A stretch of DNA of 18,792 nucleotides from Euryarchaeota archaeon UBA128 (GTDB lineage: Archaea > Thermoplasmatota > Poseidoniia > Poseidoniales > Poseidoniaceae). Below the pieces are notes generated by a model that saw nothing but the letters and a program-made list of their open reading frames with translations, did no database searches and was not told where the DNA came from. The stretch is from positions 1 through 18,792 of the forward strand of contig DALZ01000070.1 of assembly GCA_002496955.1 (NCBI GenBank), written 5' to 3'. Positions 1 to 8,466 of this stretch are shown here, piece by piece (within the stretch, counting starts at the first letter, position 1; every line of letters starts with the position of its first letter). The position numbers and the translations under genes are program-made.

Positions 1-3000
1 TGATTTTTGGGTCTATTTTTGTTGGTTTCTCCGGAGTGTTACAAACCAGTGAGGGCCTTGGAAATTTTGATAGTGCTGTTGAGGAGGATATCTCTGGGGA
101 TGGTATCGTTACCAACAAGGGGTTAGATTCAGACGATGACGGCTTATCTGATGTGCTTGAAGAAACGCAGTATGGAACCGATCCGACCAAGAAAGACACC
201 GACGGCGACGGCATGGATGATGGTTGGGAAGTGGAACACGGTCTGAATCCGCTAGACGATGGCGAATCTGACCCATTAGAACAAGATCCGGGTGAAGCAG
301 ATGTTGAGGAAGCAGAGCAAGAAAATGAAACAGATTCATGGCCAGACCCAAACCAAGGTCCCAATGGTGACCCGGACAACGATGGTTTAACAAATCAGCA
401 AGAGCAAGAATTGGAAACAGACCCTCAACGGTCAGATACTGATAATGATGGATTGAATGACAAATGGGAATCAGACTACATGATTGACATTGAAATCCCC
501 GGTGGCTCTTTCACCCTATTCGATCCGCTAAATGGTAACTGGGATTGCGTCCTTCTTACTTCGGATCTGAAAAATAATCTACGCGAATACTACAACTTGG
601 ACGATAATACACCATCTTGGGAGGAGCTCGGGAACGGTTTTGGTCAACATTCCTGTGACAATGTGCTAGATTTTGATGACGATGGCTTAGCTAATTTTCA
701 AGAAGAATTATTTGGCACTGACCCAACATCAGAGGATTCAGACGGAGATTTGTTAACCGATGCTGAGGAAATCTCGAGCACTCAGTTAGCACGCAAACTA
801 GCGGTTGGCATTACACAAGGTATCGACAGAAACAATCAACCAGTCTATCGTAATTGCAATGAGCCGATTCGTGATGATAACACTCAGACCTTTTTGTTTG
901 ACGCTCCATTTATGAGTAAAAACACTTCGTGGTTCTACTTGGATGACGACGGAGACGGATTGTTAAACGGACCATCTGACTGGGATTCTGATGGTGATGG
1001 GATGCCAGACGGATACGAATATTGCTACTCTATTTTCCCATCCGAGAATGTTGTCAACGCGCTCAATCTTAATCGTCTTGAAGTAACAAACGTTCTAGAC
1101 CCAAGTGACCCATCAGATGGGTTCTTTGACTGGGATGATGATGGTTTAAACAATCTTGAGGAGTATGGTTCCGCGCTACTATTCGGAGCTGAGAATTTTA
1201 CATCACCTTGGCTTGAGGATACAGACTTAGATGGTATGCCAGACGGTTGGGAAACCAACAATGGTTTGAACCCCCGCGATAGTAGTAACGGTGATGATGA
1301 TCCAGATATGGACGGCTGGGACCGTGACGGCGATGGCTCTGCAGTTTACGAAGATTTAGTGTTTAACACACGGGTTATTCAAATTAAGAAATCTATTGGA
1401 GACACAGTCGCAGAAGGTGAAACTGTAGTGAGAGCAGAATATACCAAAGCTGGTGGACAAACTGAATTTGTTAACATAAAAGCAACATCTTCTGGAACCA
1501 TATATCAGATGTATGTTACTCTCGATCAGGTAATTACTTCACGTGACACGGTGTGGTTTGTGGTTGTAGAGGACAATGAACGCTTTACTAACGAAGATGA
1601 GTATGAGGCCAAGTTCAAAAACAATGAGCCATTCGATGAGAACGGAGATCCGAGTTTAATTATAGGGCGGTCTACCGATCCAATGAATCCAGATACTGAC
1701 AATGATGGACTGATTGACGGCATTGAAGTATTCGGTTGGGAGATACTAGTAGTTAATCGAGGTGTCGAGATAACATTAGTGGTATCTGACCCCGGTTTGC
1801 CAGATACAGATTCAGATGGTTTGTCGGATTTCGTTGAATATTCTTCATTGTGTGATTCGGGGTCGAATGCATCTAATCCAGATACTGACGGTGATGGTCT
1901 GGACGATCAATTTGAGGCAACTGGAGGCGGCGGAACCTTGCAGTGGCCGATGGGTGGTGGCGAGGCCTACACCACAAGCCCCTGCGCTTTTGACACCGAT
2001 AACGATGGTCTAGAGGATGGCGAAGAGGTAATCATTGGCAAGGACGGATTTTTCACTCACGCAAACAATTCTGACACAGATGGAGACGGTCTCAAGGATG
2101 GCAACGAGGTGTTGTATATACCGCGACCATTCCAAGAACCGACTCATCCCCTTGTCAACGACACAGATCAAGATGGCATGCTTGATGGCTGGGAAATGCA
2201 AGTTCAATCCGAAGAAGACAATACAAATTCACACAGCCTGTGGGTCGCTACTAGTTCTTGGAACATACCGAACTGCGTTCCATCACAGACGAATAATTGT
2301 GCAAAAAGCCCTGGTGGATACCTTTGGATAAACACTTTAGGTGGTTTCGTACAAGAGAAACAGTTTGAAATCTACGAAATGAATCTAACTGGGTTTAGCG
2401 TTCCAAATAATCCGCTCTGTGATTGTAATGGTAGATGGGCATTGGACCCATCTGAACAGAATGCTATTGCTCGATTACCTGACGCAGTCTATGACATTGA
2501 TAACGACTCACTGCTTAACGGAGCAGAAGCACCTGATAAGTGGAATACAAATCCTGTGGATAAAGATTCAGATGGCGATAAGTTGTTCGATGGTTGGGAA
2601 GTAAAATACTCACAATATGCAATAGAGTCTGGATTAGTTGATAACGAATCACTATCAGCTTTTGGCGCTCGAGGGGTACTTGATCCGTCGATGGTAGACA
2701 GTGATTTGGATGGTATTGAAGATGGAGACGAGGACCCAGACCAAGACGGGCTTAATCGAACGGGTTTAATCAAACGATATTGCCCAAGTTACAATGATTC
2801 ATCATTCTCAGATTGCCATATCGACCCTGACACTCCTGACGGAGCACAATTCTATCAGAATTTGGCTAACTACACTAATTATGAAGAGATGCAAAATAAT
2901 ACCAATCCAGTTTCAAATGATACTGATGGCGATCGATGGAACGACGGCCCAGAAGTGTATTTCCAGGATCATGATGACGATGGCATGGCTACAGGCTGGG

Positions 3001-3161
3001 AATACCACTTTGACTTCGATCCATATGATGCCGCAGACAGGATGTTTGACACAGACGGCGACGGGCATGTAAACTACTGCGAATATAAGTGGGACACTAA
3101 TCCAAGAGATCCAACCAGTTTCCCGGGTCAGGGAGAACTTTGCGATCCATTTAGTGAATAG
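1..3161 (+). CDS. Giant secreted TSP3-repeat calcium-binding protein, 5' partial
   Basis: The reading frame is open from base 3 to the TAG at 3159-3161, so the start is off the window. The first in-frame start visible is GTG at 36, but the codons before it encode a hydrophobic stretch (IFGSIFVGFSGVLQTSEG), which reads like the end of a signal peptide. Residue numbers below count from that GTG. The rest is dominated by more than twenty Asp-rich motifs of the type DxDxDGxxD, many followed by GWE, as in thrombospondin type 3 repeats that bind calcium outside the cell. Two stretches break the pattern: residues about 444-513 resemble a barrel-sandwich (lipoyl-like) fold, and about 553-605 resemble the calcium module of anthrax protective antigen. 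Several cysteine pairs suggest disulfides. The C-terminus has no membrane anchor or sorting signal. The calcium-binding, extracellular role is inferred from the repeat family; the ligand or partner is unknown. Confidence 0.87.
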   Translation, partial: IFGSIFVGFSGVLQTSEGLGNFDSAVEEDISGDGIVTNKGLDSDDDGLSDVLEETQYGTDPTKKDTDGDGMDDGWEVEHGLNPLDDGESDPLEQDPGEADVEEAEQENETDSWPDPNQGPNGDPDNDGLTNQQEQELETDPQRSDTDNDGLNDKWESDYMIDIEIPGGSFTLFDPLNGNWDCVLLTSDLKNNLREYYNLDDNTPSWEELGNGFGQHSCDNVLDFDDDGLANFQEELFGTDPTSEDSDGDLLTDAEEISSTQLARKLAVGITQGIDRNNQPVYRNCNEPIRDDNTQTFLFDAPFMSKNTSWFYLDDDGDGLLNGPSDWDSDGDGMPDGYEYCYSIFPSENVVNALNLNRLEVTNVLDPSDPSDGFFDWDDDGLNNLEEYGSALLFGAENFTSPWLEDTDLDGMPDGWETNNGLNPRDSSNGDDDPDMDGWDRDGDGSAVYEDLVFNTRVIQIKKSIGDTVAEGETVVRAEYTKAGGQTEFVNIKATSSGTIYQMYVTLDQVITSRDTVWFVVVEDNERFTNEDEYEAKFKNNEPFDENGDPSLIIGRSTDPMNPDTDNDGLIDGIEVFGWEILVVNRGVEITLVVSDPGLPDTDSDGLSDFVEYSSLCDSGSNASNPDTDGDGLDDQFEATGGGGTLQWPMGGGEAYTTSPCAFDTDNDGLEDGEEVIIGKDGFFTHANNSDTDGDGLKDGNEVLYIPRPFQEPTHPLVNDTDQDGMLDGWEMQVQSEEDNTNSHSLWVATSSWNIPNCVPSQTNNCAKSPGGYLWINTLGGFVQEKQFEIYEMNLTGFSVPNNPLCDCNGRWALDPSEQNAIARLPDAVYDIDNDSLLNGAEAPDKWNTNPVDKDSDGDKLFDGWEVKYSQYAIESGLVDNESLSAFGARGVLDPSMVDSDLDGIEDGDEDPDQDGLNRTGLIKRYCPSYNDSSFSDCHIDPDTPDGAQFYQNLANYTNYEEMQNNTNPVSNDTDGDRWNDGPEVYFQDHDDDGMATGWEYHFDFDPYDAADRMFDTDGDGHVNYCEYKWDTNPRDPTSFPGQGELCDPFSE

Positions 3162-3208
3162 GCACAACAAATGAGAAACTTCTTGAGTGCATTGTATCAG
3201 TTATTACT

Positions 3209-4690
3209 ATGACTACTAGACGGCTTGTTACGCTCGTCCTGTGTTTTGTCATGCTAACATTCTACCCACCAAGCGTTATCGCAACGGAAGTAAATGAGCA
3301 GTCACCTGAATTTGTAAATATTCAAACGCCGCAAGGAAATTTATATTCTGAATTTATCAATTTGTCAGGACAATCTAGTATACCAGCAGCAGAATTGGTC
3401 TGGTCAATTACGACTCTAGGTCAAGTCAATACAATAATACCGATTAACCAAGAACTAATTTCATCAAGCACATTTACAAATTTCACATTCAACAATGCAG
3501 TTTATGACTGGGAGTTATCTATCCCAAGTTATGGATATAATTGCACATGTGTTTTCTCAATAAAATCTCTAGATTCTCCTGAGGCAACAGAAAGTTCAAT
3601 CGTGATTTTTGTTGGCCAAAATTCTCATTACACTGTCATTGATTTGGACACCAATATTCTGCCTGTTAGTAGCAATGACGTAAAGTATCTTCAATATAAT
3701 ATATTACAACCAGAAGATGCTTCGACAGGAAATGTCGGGATTGTTAATGACATATCGTTTATGGCTAACATCTGTCAGTTCAGCGGTAATTCATGTATTT
3801 CCGAAACCCGAAATGTCTTCCTGAATCATTCGATACAAGCTGACGGTTTTTACGAAATTGAAATCAACAAATTGGATTTAAATTTAGCTGACGGGATATG
3901 GAACTTTGAAATATATATGAGGGATCAATATCTACGGCTTTCCAATCCAGATTACCAACAATTAACCTTTGATACTAACCCACCAATTGTTAACATCTCA
4001 GGTGTAGAGTCCATCGATGAAATGGGCACTGCAGTATTTTCTGTAAGTGTGGATGATGGTTATGATAGTTCACTAGTATCTTTGACTTGGACGGTCACCG
4101 AACCAAATGGGTTAATACGCGGTATTGGCGATGGCGAATTTATCTCTGACAACAGTATACAACTGCTATTTAATGAATCGGGAACTTGGACAATCTCTGT
4201 GCTCGCTACAGATTCTGTAGGCTATTACGCTAAGGAAAACTATTCAATAATTGTAGAAAATCTGGCGCCAATAATTGTTGTTGAAAATTCTGACAACTAC
4301 GTGTTATCTGAAGGTAAATTTTCCATTGACTTAGACGAGCCTTGGTTCATTAACGCTTCCCAAACAACGGATACAGCAAGTGATTTGGCAGAATTATCAT
4401 TTGCTTGGTTTGCTGATAAGGAACTTGTACACGAGGATAATAACTTGTCACATGATAACATTAACTCAGTCGGCACTCACGCAATAATGCTTGAAGTAAC
4501 AGATAATAATGGTGCATCTTCTAAACTATTCTTTAATTTGACTATTGTTGATAACGACGATAGTGAGTCTATCAATGAGTTTGTTTTTCCCCTTGTATCG
4601 CTAATACTCTTGGGCGTTGGTTCGATATATTTGCTTGTCAGATTACGAAAAATTGATTCTAAGTTTAATTTGCCAAAGTGGAATAAATAA
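3209..4690 (+). CDS. Surface protein with signal peptide, PKD/Ig-like domains and C-terminal TM anchor
   Basis: The 493-residue protein starts with basic residues and a hydrophobic core (residues 3-24, cleavage probably after SVIA at 25), then a long exported region. Residues about 258-351 and 352-449 look like two tandem PKD/Ig-like beta-sandwich domains, each closing with an ATD- or VTD-type strand (VLATDSVG; LEVTDNNG). The N-terminal half (30-255) is beta-rich with Cys112/Cys114 and Cys189/Cys196 but matches no family I can name. A membrane helix at 457-478 followed by a basic tail (RLRKIDSK) places the bulk outside the cell. It starts 47 bp after the TSP3 gene and may be co-transcribed with it, so an assembly or attachment role for that protein is possible but unproven. 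There is no clear Shine-Dalgarno at the ATG; no in-frame alternative lies upstream before a stop. Function unknown. Confidence 0.8.
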   Translation: MTTRRLVTLVLCFVMLTFYPPSVIATEVNEQSPEFVNIQTPQGNLYSEFINLSGQSSIPAAELVWSITTLGQVNTIIPINQELISSSTFTNFTFNNAVYDWELSIPSYGYNCTCVFSIKSLDSPEATESSIVIFVGQNSHYTVIDLDTNILPVSSNDVKYLQYNILQPEDASTGNVGIVNDISFMANICQFSGNSCISETRNVFLNHSIQADGFYEIEINKLDLNLADGIWNFEIYMRDQYLRLSNPDYQQLTFDTNPPIVNISGVESIDEMGTAVFSVSVDDGYDSSLVSLTWTVTEPNGLIRGIGDGEFISDNSIQLLFNESGTWTISVLATDSVGYYAKENYSIIVENLAPIIVVENSDNYVLSEGKFSIDLDEPWFINASQTTDTASDLAELSFAWFADKELVHEDNNLSHDNINSVGTHAIMLEVTDNNGASSKLFFNLTIVDNDDSESINEFVFPLVSLILLGVGSIYLLVRLRKIDSKFNLPKWNK

Positions 4691-4731
4691 TTTAGCCAAG
4701 GTTTGAATAGGGCAAATCTAGTGGGGTAATC

Positions 4732-6096
4732 ATGTTTGCTGAAATGCTAGAGAGGATTGGCGAGATGCCTGCACCTATCTCCAACAGTGAATATATTTCA
4801 CGGCAGAGTAAGTTGTTTGATACTCTCGCAGAATCCGATGTCCTCATTCTTTGTGCTGCGGGAGAAACAATACACTCAAACGATGTACATCATCCATATC
4901 GCACTCAAAGTAATCTGTTGTATCTTACTGGTTGGACTGAACCGGAGGCAGTTTTCTGTGCTTGTCACAACGGCAAGGAGTGGGAAACACACTTGTTTGT
5001 TCAGCCAAAAGACACACTGAGAGAAATTTGGGAGGGCAGAAGACCTGGTGTCGAAGGTGCAGTAGCTGACTGGCCGGTTGACTTTGCTCACCCTATTGGC
5101 GAAGTGTCAAAGGTTTTGGGCAAAATGATGAGCAACTGTACGAAAGTTTTGCACAGAGTTGGCGTAAAATCATCCGTTGATGAACTTGTTATCGATGCGA
5201 TTCAGCGACGTGATAGAGCACGGCAAAAACTGGGCTCGGGACCAATCGCCGTAGAGGATCCAAGTAACAGAATCGCAGAAATGCGATTAATTAAGTCTGA
5301 ATCTGAAATTGAACAAATGAGGTTTGCGTCAGATGTCTCAAGTATGGCACATGTTGCTGCTATGAAACATGGTGGCGGTGTGAATGTCATGGAGCATCAA
5401 CTTCAAGCAATAATCGAGGGTTTTTTCCGCTATGCCGGAACATCGGGGTGGTCATATCCTTCGATAGTTGGTAGTGGCGAAAATGCCACTATCTTGCATT
5501 ATAAAATTAATGAAGATCACTGCAGAGATGGCGATGTAGTATTGATTGATGCTGGAGCGGAATTCAGAGGCTACGCAGCTGATATTACTCGTTCGTGGCC
5601 GAACAACGGTAAATTCACCGAAGCACAGAAAGAAATCTACCAACTTGTGTTAGACGCACAAAACGCAGCAATAGCAGAATGTGTGGTAGGAAACCCGTAC
5701 AATGCGCCGCATGAAGCAGCGAGAACAGTGTTGGCGAAAGGATTAATCGATCTGGGAGTAATTAAGCAGAGTTTACCTGAGGCGTTAAATTTGGAAACTG
5801 GGGAATTAAAGATTTGGTATATGCACAATACAAGCCACTGGATCGGATTAGATGTTCACGATGTTGGGGTATATTTGCCCGGTGGCAAGCCAAGATTGTT
5901 AGAAGCCGGCATGTGCCTAACGGTTGAGCCGGGTTTGTATTTCGGAGCCTGGCGGCCAGACGCAACTTGTCCAGAAAGATACTCAAACATTGGAATTAGA
6001 ATTGAAGATGACATTTTGATAACAGACTCAGGTCCAGTGATTTTAACTGACAAATGTCCAAAAACAATTGATGAAATAGAATCAATAATAGGTTAG
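4732..6096 (+). CDS. pepP: Xaa-Pro aminopeptidase (M24B, PepP-like)
   Basis: This protein removes N-terminal residues that precede proline and is cytosolic (no signal peptide). The 454-residue length fits PepP. Residues 1-165 are the AMP_N domain (HHPYRTQSNLLYLTGW followed by EPEAVF and EIWEGRRPG, all typical). The C-terminal pita-bread domain carries the complete dinuclear metal site: Asp273 and Asp284 (LIDAGAEF...ADITRSW), His369 (SHWIGLDVHDVG), Glu399 (TVEPGLYF) and Glu425 (IRIEDD). His365 and His376 correspond to the conserved catalytic histidines of E. coli PepP. The ATG at 4732 follows a GGGGT ribosome-binding site; ATG 4744 is a possible alternative. The mqnC gene follows within 18 nt, so an operon is likely, although the two reactions are unrelated. 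Confidence 0.94.
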   Translation: MFAEMLERIGEMPAPISNSEYISRQSKLFDTLAESDVLILCAAGETIHSNDVHHPYRTQSNLLYLTGWTEPEAVFCACHNGKEWETHLFVQPKDTLREIWEGRRPGVEGAVADWPVDFAHPIGEVSKVLGKMMSNCTKVLHRVGVKSSVDELVIDAIQRRDRARQKLGSGPIAVEDPSNRIAEMRLIKSESEIEQMRFASDVSSMAHVAAMKHGGGVNVMEHQLQAIIEGFFRYAGTSGWSYPSIVGSGENATILHYKINEDHCRDGDVVLIDAGAEFRGYAADITRSWPNNGKFTEAQKEIYQLVLDAQNAAIAECVVGNPYNAPHEAARTVLAKGLIDLGVIKQSLPEALNLETGELKIWYMHNTSHWIGLDVHDVGVYLPGGKPRLLEAGMCLTVEPGLYFGAWRPDATCPERYSNIGIRIEDDILITDSGPVILTDKCPKTIDEIESIIG

Positions 6097-6114
6097 AGTA
6101 TTTCGGTGAAATTT

Positions 6115-7299
6115 ATGGCTTGGCAGGACATACTCAGGCAACTAATTGATTGGACTGAGGATGCTGCGATTAATTATCGCCTATCAGTGGAAGATGCTGT
6201 CGAGTTATATGAACACGCTCCATTGCATGAATTAACAATTGCCGCCAACCATCGACGTAGCAAACTCTTTCCCGATGGCAAGGTAACATATCTGGTTGAC
6301 CGAAATGTGAATTACACTAACGTTTGCACAATTAATTGCCAGTTTTGTTCTTTCTATAGGGCACCAGGGCACGAGGAAAATTATACCCAGACTTTTGAAG
6401 AAATATCTGCTCGTGTAACCGAGTTAGAACATATTGGTGGTTCTCGGATTTTGATGCAAGGTGGTGTCAATCCCAACCTAGATTTCAACTGGTATATCGA
6501 CCTCCTTCAACATCTGGTAAAACATCATCCAAGTATACAGTTAGACTGTTTTAGCCCAATAGAAATTGAAGGCATAGCCGAGGTTGCTGGTATGTCGACA
6601 TTGGAAGTTTTAACTCAATTCAAGGCCGCTGGTTTACATGGTCTTCCCGGTGGCGGAGCGGAAATGCTGGTAGAGGAAGTTAGACGAGATGTTTCTCCGA
6701 AAAAGGGCGACCCTGCGAATTGGCTACGCGTAATGAGCGAAGCTCAGTCTCTGGGGCTAACAACAAGTGCAACCAATGTATTTGGTTTTGGGGAAACTCT
6801 GCGCCAGAGAGTTCTGCATATGGATAAAATACGCCAACTACAAGATCGATCACTAAGAGATTACAATACTGGTTTCACATCGTTCATTGCATGGCCAGTT
6901 CAATTAGAATCAAACACTTTTGGGAAAAGAAATCGAGGTAAAAATAAGCATGTTCTTGGTGCTGGTCCAACAGAGTATATACGCCATATTGCAATCTCGA
7001 GACTATTTTTTGACAACATCAGGAGTATCCAAGCTTCATGGCCAACTATGGGCCTCGGAGTAGCGCAAATGGCTTTATTATCCGGTGCTAATGATGCTGG
7101 TTCAACAATGATGGAAGAAAACGTTGTATCGGCATCTGGGACAACAAAACTTTCAGCATCCGAGATTGAACTCCAAAATACCATACTGCGTGCAGGTTTC
7201 ATACCTGTTAAGCGTGATAGTGATTACCGATATCTTACTACCGACATTCATCGAGAATTATCCAAAGAATTAGCAGCACCAATACCACTACAATATTAA
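6115..7299 (+). CDS. mqnC: Cyclic dehypoxanthinyl futalosine synthase (radical SAM, MqnC)
   Basis: MqnC converts dehypoxanthine futalosine to its cyclic form in the futalosine route to menaquinone. The CX3CX2C cluster-binding motif is Cys71, Cys75 and Cys78 (NVCTINCQFCSFYR), the last Cys followed by the FYR seen in the MqnC/MqnE/CofG/CofH group. Diagnostic MqnC features rather than CofH ones are LPGGGAEMLVEEVR, the FIAWP strand, IQASWPTMG and GANDAGSTMMEENVV. The 394-residue length is normal for the family. I chose ATG 6115 because GGTGA (6105-6109) sits five bases before it; GTG 6106, three codons upstream, is the alternative. No other menaquinone gene is in the window. The gene ends two bases from the stop of the convergent membrane-protein gene. 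CofH is the main alternative and is disfavoured by the PGGGAE and ENVV motifs. Confidence 0.9.
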   Translation: MAWQDILRQLIDWTEDAAINYRLSVEDAVELYEHAPLHELTIAANHRRSKLFPDGKVTYLVDRNVNYTNVCTINCQFCSFYRAPGHEENYTQTFEEISARVTELEHIGGSRILMQGGVNPNLDFNWYIDLLQHLVKHHPSIQLDCFSPIEIEGIAEVAGMSTLEVLTQFKAAGLHGLPGGGAEMLVEEVRRDVSPKKGDPANWLRVMSEAQSLGLTTSATNVFGFGETLRQRVLHMDKIRQLQDRSLRDYNTGFTSFIAWPVQLESNTFGKRNRGKNKHVLGAGPTEYIRHIAISRLFFDNIRSIQASWPTMGLGVAQMALLSGANDAGSTMMEENVVSASGTTKLSASEIELQNTILRAGFIPVKRDSDYRYLTTDIHRELSKELAAPIPLQY

Positions 7300-7301
7300 T
7301 T

Positions 7302-8465
7302 TCAACTTATGGATAATGGATGGTTAGTTTCAGTCCTACCCGAATTGACTATAGCTTCATTTTCACAAAAGAGAGCTGGGTGTTTTACTTTGAGCGGTTG
7401 AACCCAGAGCAACTCTGAAGCATCACCACGATCAATTATTATCACTAATTCCCAATGAATTCTTATGAGGGGGGAAAATATAGTTCCCGGCCAGTTACCA
7501 ATGGGTGGTGGTATGATTGTTTTTCCGTTGTTTATCGGGACTATCTCAGATTGTTGCATTATACGCATTGGTCGTAAAAATAATCCTCCTTTAACATCGG
7601 GGGTTTGCATTGGAGAATCCTCTCCGCCACCAGTCCCGTCGTCTAAATCTACCGTCCAGTGGTGCGGTAGTTCTGTAGTCAATCCAGGTGGTGGTTGACT
7701 TTGGCTCTCTCTTCCTAATGCCGCCATCAAAGCGTTTCTTGATGGTGGTAAAACCCCGACTCGCCACAAAACGGACATGTTGTTCCAGTTATCCATGGTT
7801 TCAGGGAATTCTATTGTAATTGATAGATTTCCACCAGATGTTGTCTCACTATGAAATGAAATCACCGGCTCTTTTGGTTGCGATGCTAAAAATTTTCTTT
7901 GTTTTAATAAGTCAGAAAAATTAGCTCCAACCCTCAATATTATCGGGACAAATAAAATTGGCACTACGATAACAGCCAATACAGGATAATCTAACAGACC
8001 GAATCTGACTCTACCTGTGCCAAAACTTGGTACTCCCCAAACACTTAGTACTGGTTCAAGAAACAAATAGGTTAGGGTAAGCAGGAGTACTAAAACTGAG
8101 ATGTTCATAATTTTTCTAGCCTGCTTGTGAACTACATTTGGTGTCAAATACCACCCTACTCTCTGTTTTTGAACAATAGAATTAGTTGGAACTGCCTCGA
8201 GCATTTCTTGCGCATGTTCTTCATCGAGTTTCAGAGTTTCGTCATCTAATGTGTAGCGACGCTCTACTAACCATGATTTCTTATTCCCGACTCTGAATGG
8301 TGGGGGTAGATTTCTTATCTTTTCGTAGGCTTCTGATCTACTTAAGTCAGTTGCAAGTTCCGTTTTTTTAATTGCCAACGGTAGTAACTCAGGTTTGAAT
8401 CTATAACTTTCAAAAGGCGGGTATTTTATGCGCTCTTCCAGAAATAATCTGCCCAAGAGATCCAC
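7302..8465 (-). CDS. Conserved-looking two-TM membrane protein, function unknown
   Basis: I do not recognise this 387-residue protein. Residues 1-115 are charged and presumably cytosolic. Two hydrophobic helices follow (about 119-140 and 158-178), separated by a short Gly/Pro-rich loop, and the last 200 residues form a soluble region rich in beta-prone stretches and Pro/Gly loops (LPPSRNALMAALGRE; DDGTGGGEDSP). With two helices, both termini lie on the same side, probably cytosolic. It starts with GTG one base after the stop of the geranylgeranyl reductase gene, with the GAGG of that stop region as a close ribosome-binding site, so translation is probably coupled. No in-frame ATG lies nearby, which supports the GTG. 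The coupling hints at membrane or lipid biology; this is inference only. Confidence 0.78.
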   Translation of the reverse strand: MDLLGRLFLEERIKYPPFESYRFKPELLPLAIKKTELATDLSRSEAYEKIRNLPPPFRVGNKKSWLVERRYTLDDETLKLDEEHAQEMLEAVPTNSIVQKQRVGWYLTPNVVHKQARKIMNISVLVLLLTLTYLFLEPVLSVWGVPSFGTGRVRFGLLDYPVLAVIVVPILFVPIILRVGANFSDLLKQRKFLASQPKEPVISFHSETTSGGNLSITIEFPETMDNWNNMSVLWRVGVLPPSRNALMAALGRESQSQPPPGLTTELPHHWTVDLDDGTGGGEDSPMQTPDVKGGLFLRPMRIMQQSEIVPINNGKTIIPPPIGNWPGTIFSPLIRIHWELVIIIDRGDASELLWVQPLKVKHPALFCENEAIVNSGRTETNHPLSIS

Positions 8466-8466
8466 C

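Noticed and set aside
36..3161. TSP3 Asp repeats taken as a DNA tandem repeat or CRISPR-like array
   Set aside because: The similarity is at protein level with irregular spacing and variable codons; no identical DNA units or spacers are seen.
3171..3212. 13-codon frame before the surface-protein gene, overlapping its start as ATGA
   Set aside because: Too short, no recognisable leader features, and a chance overlap is likely.
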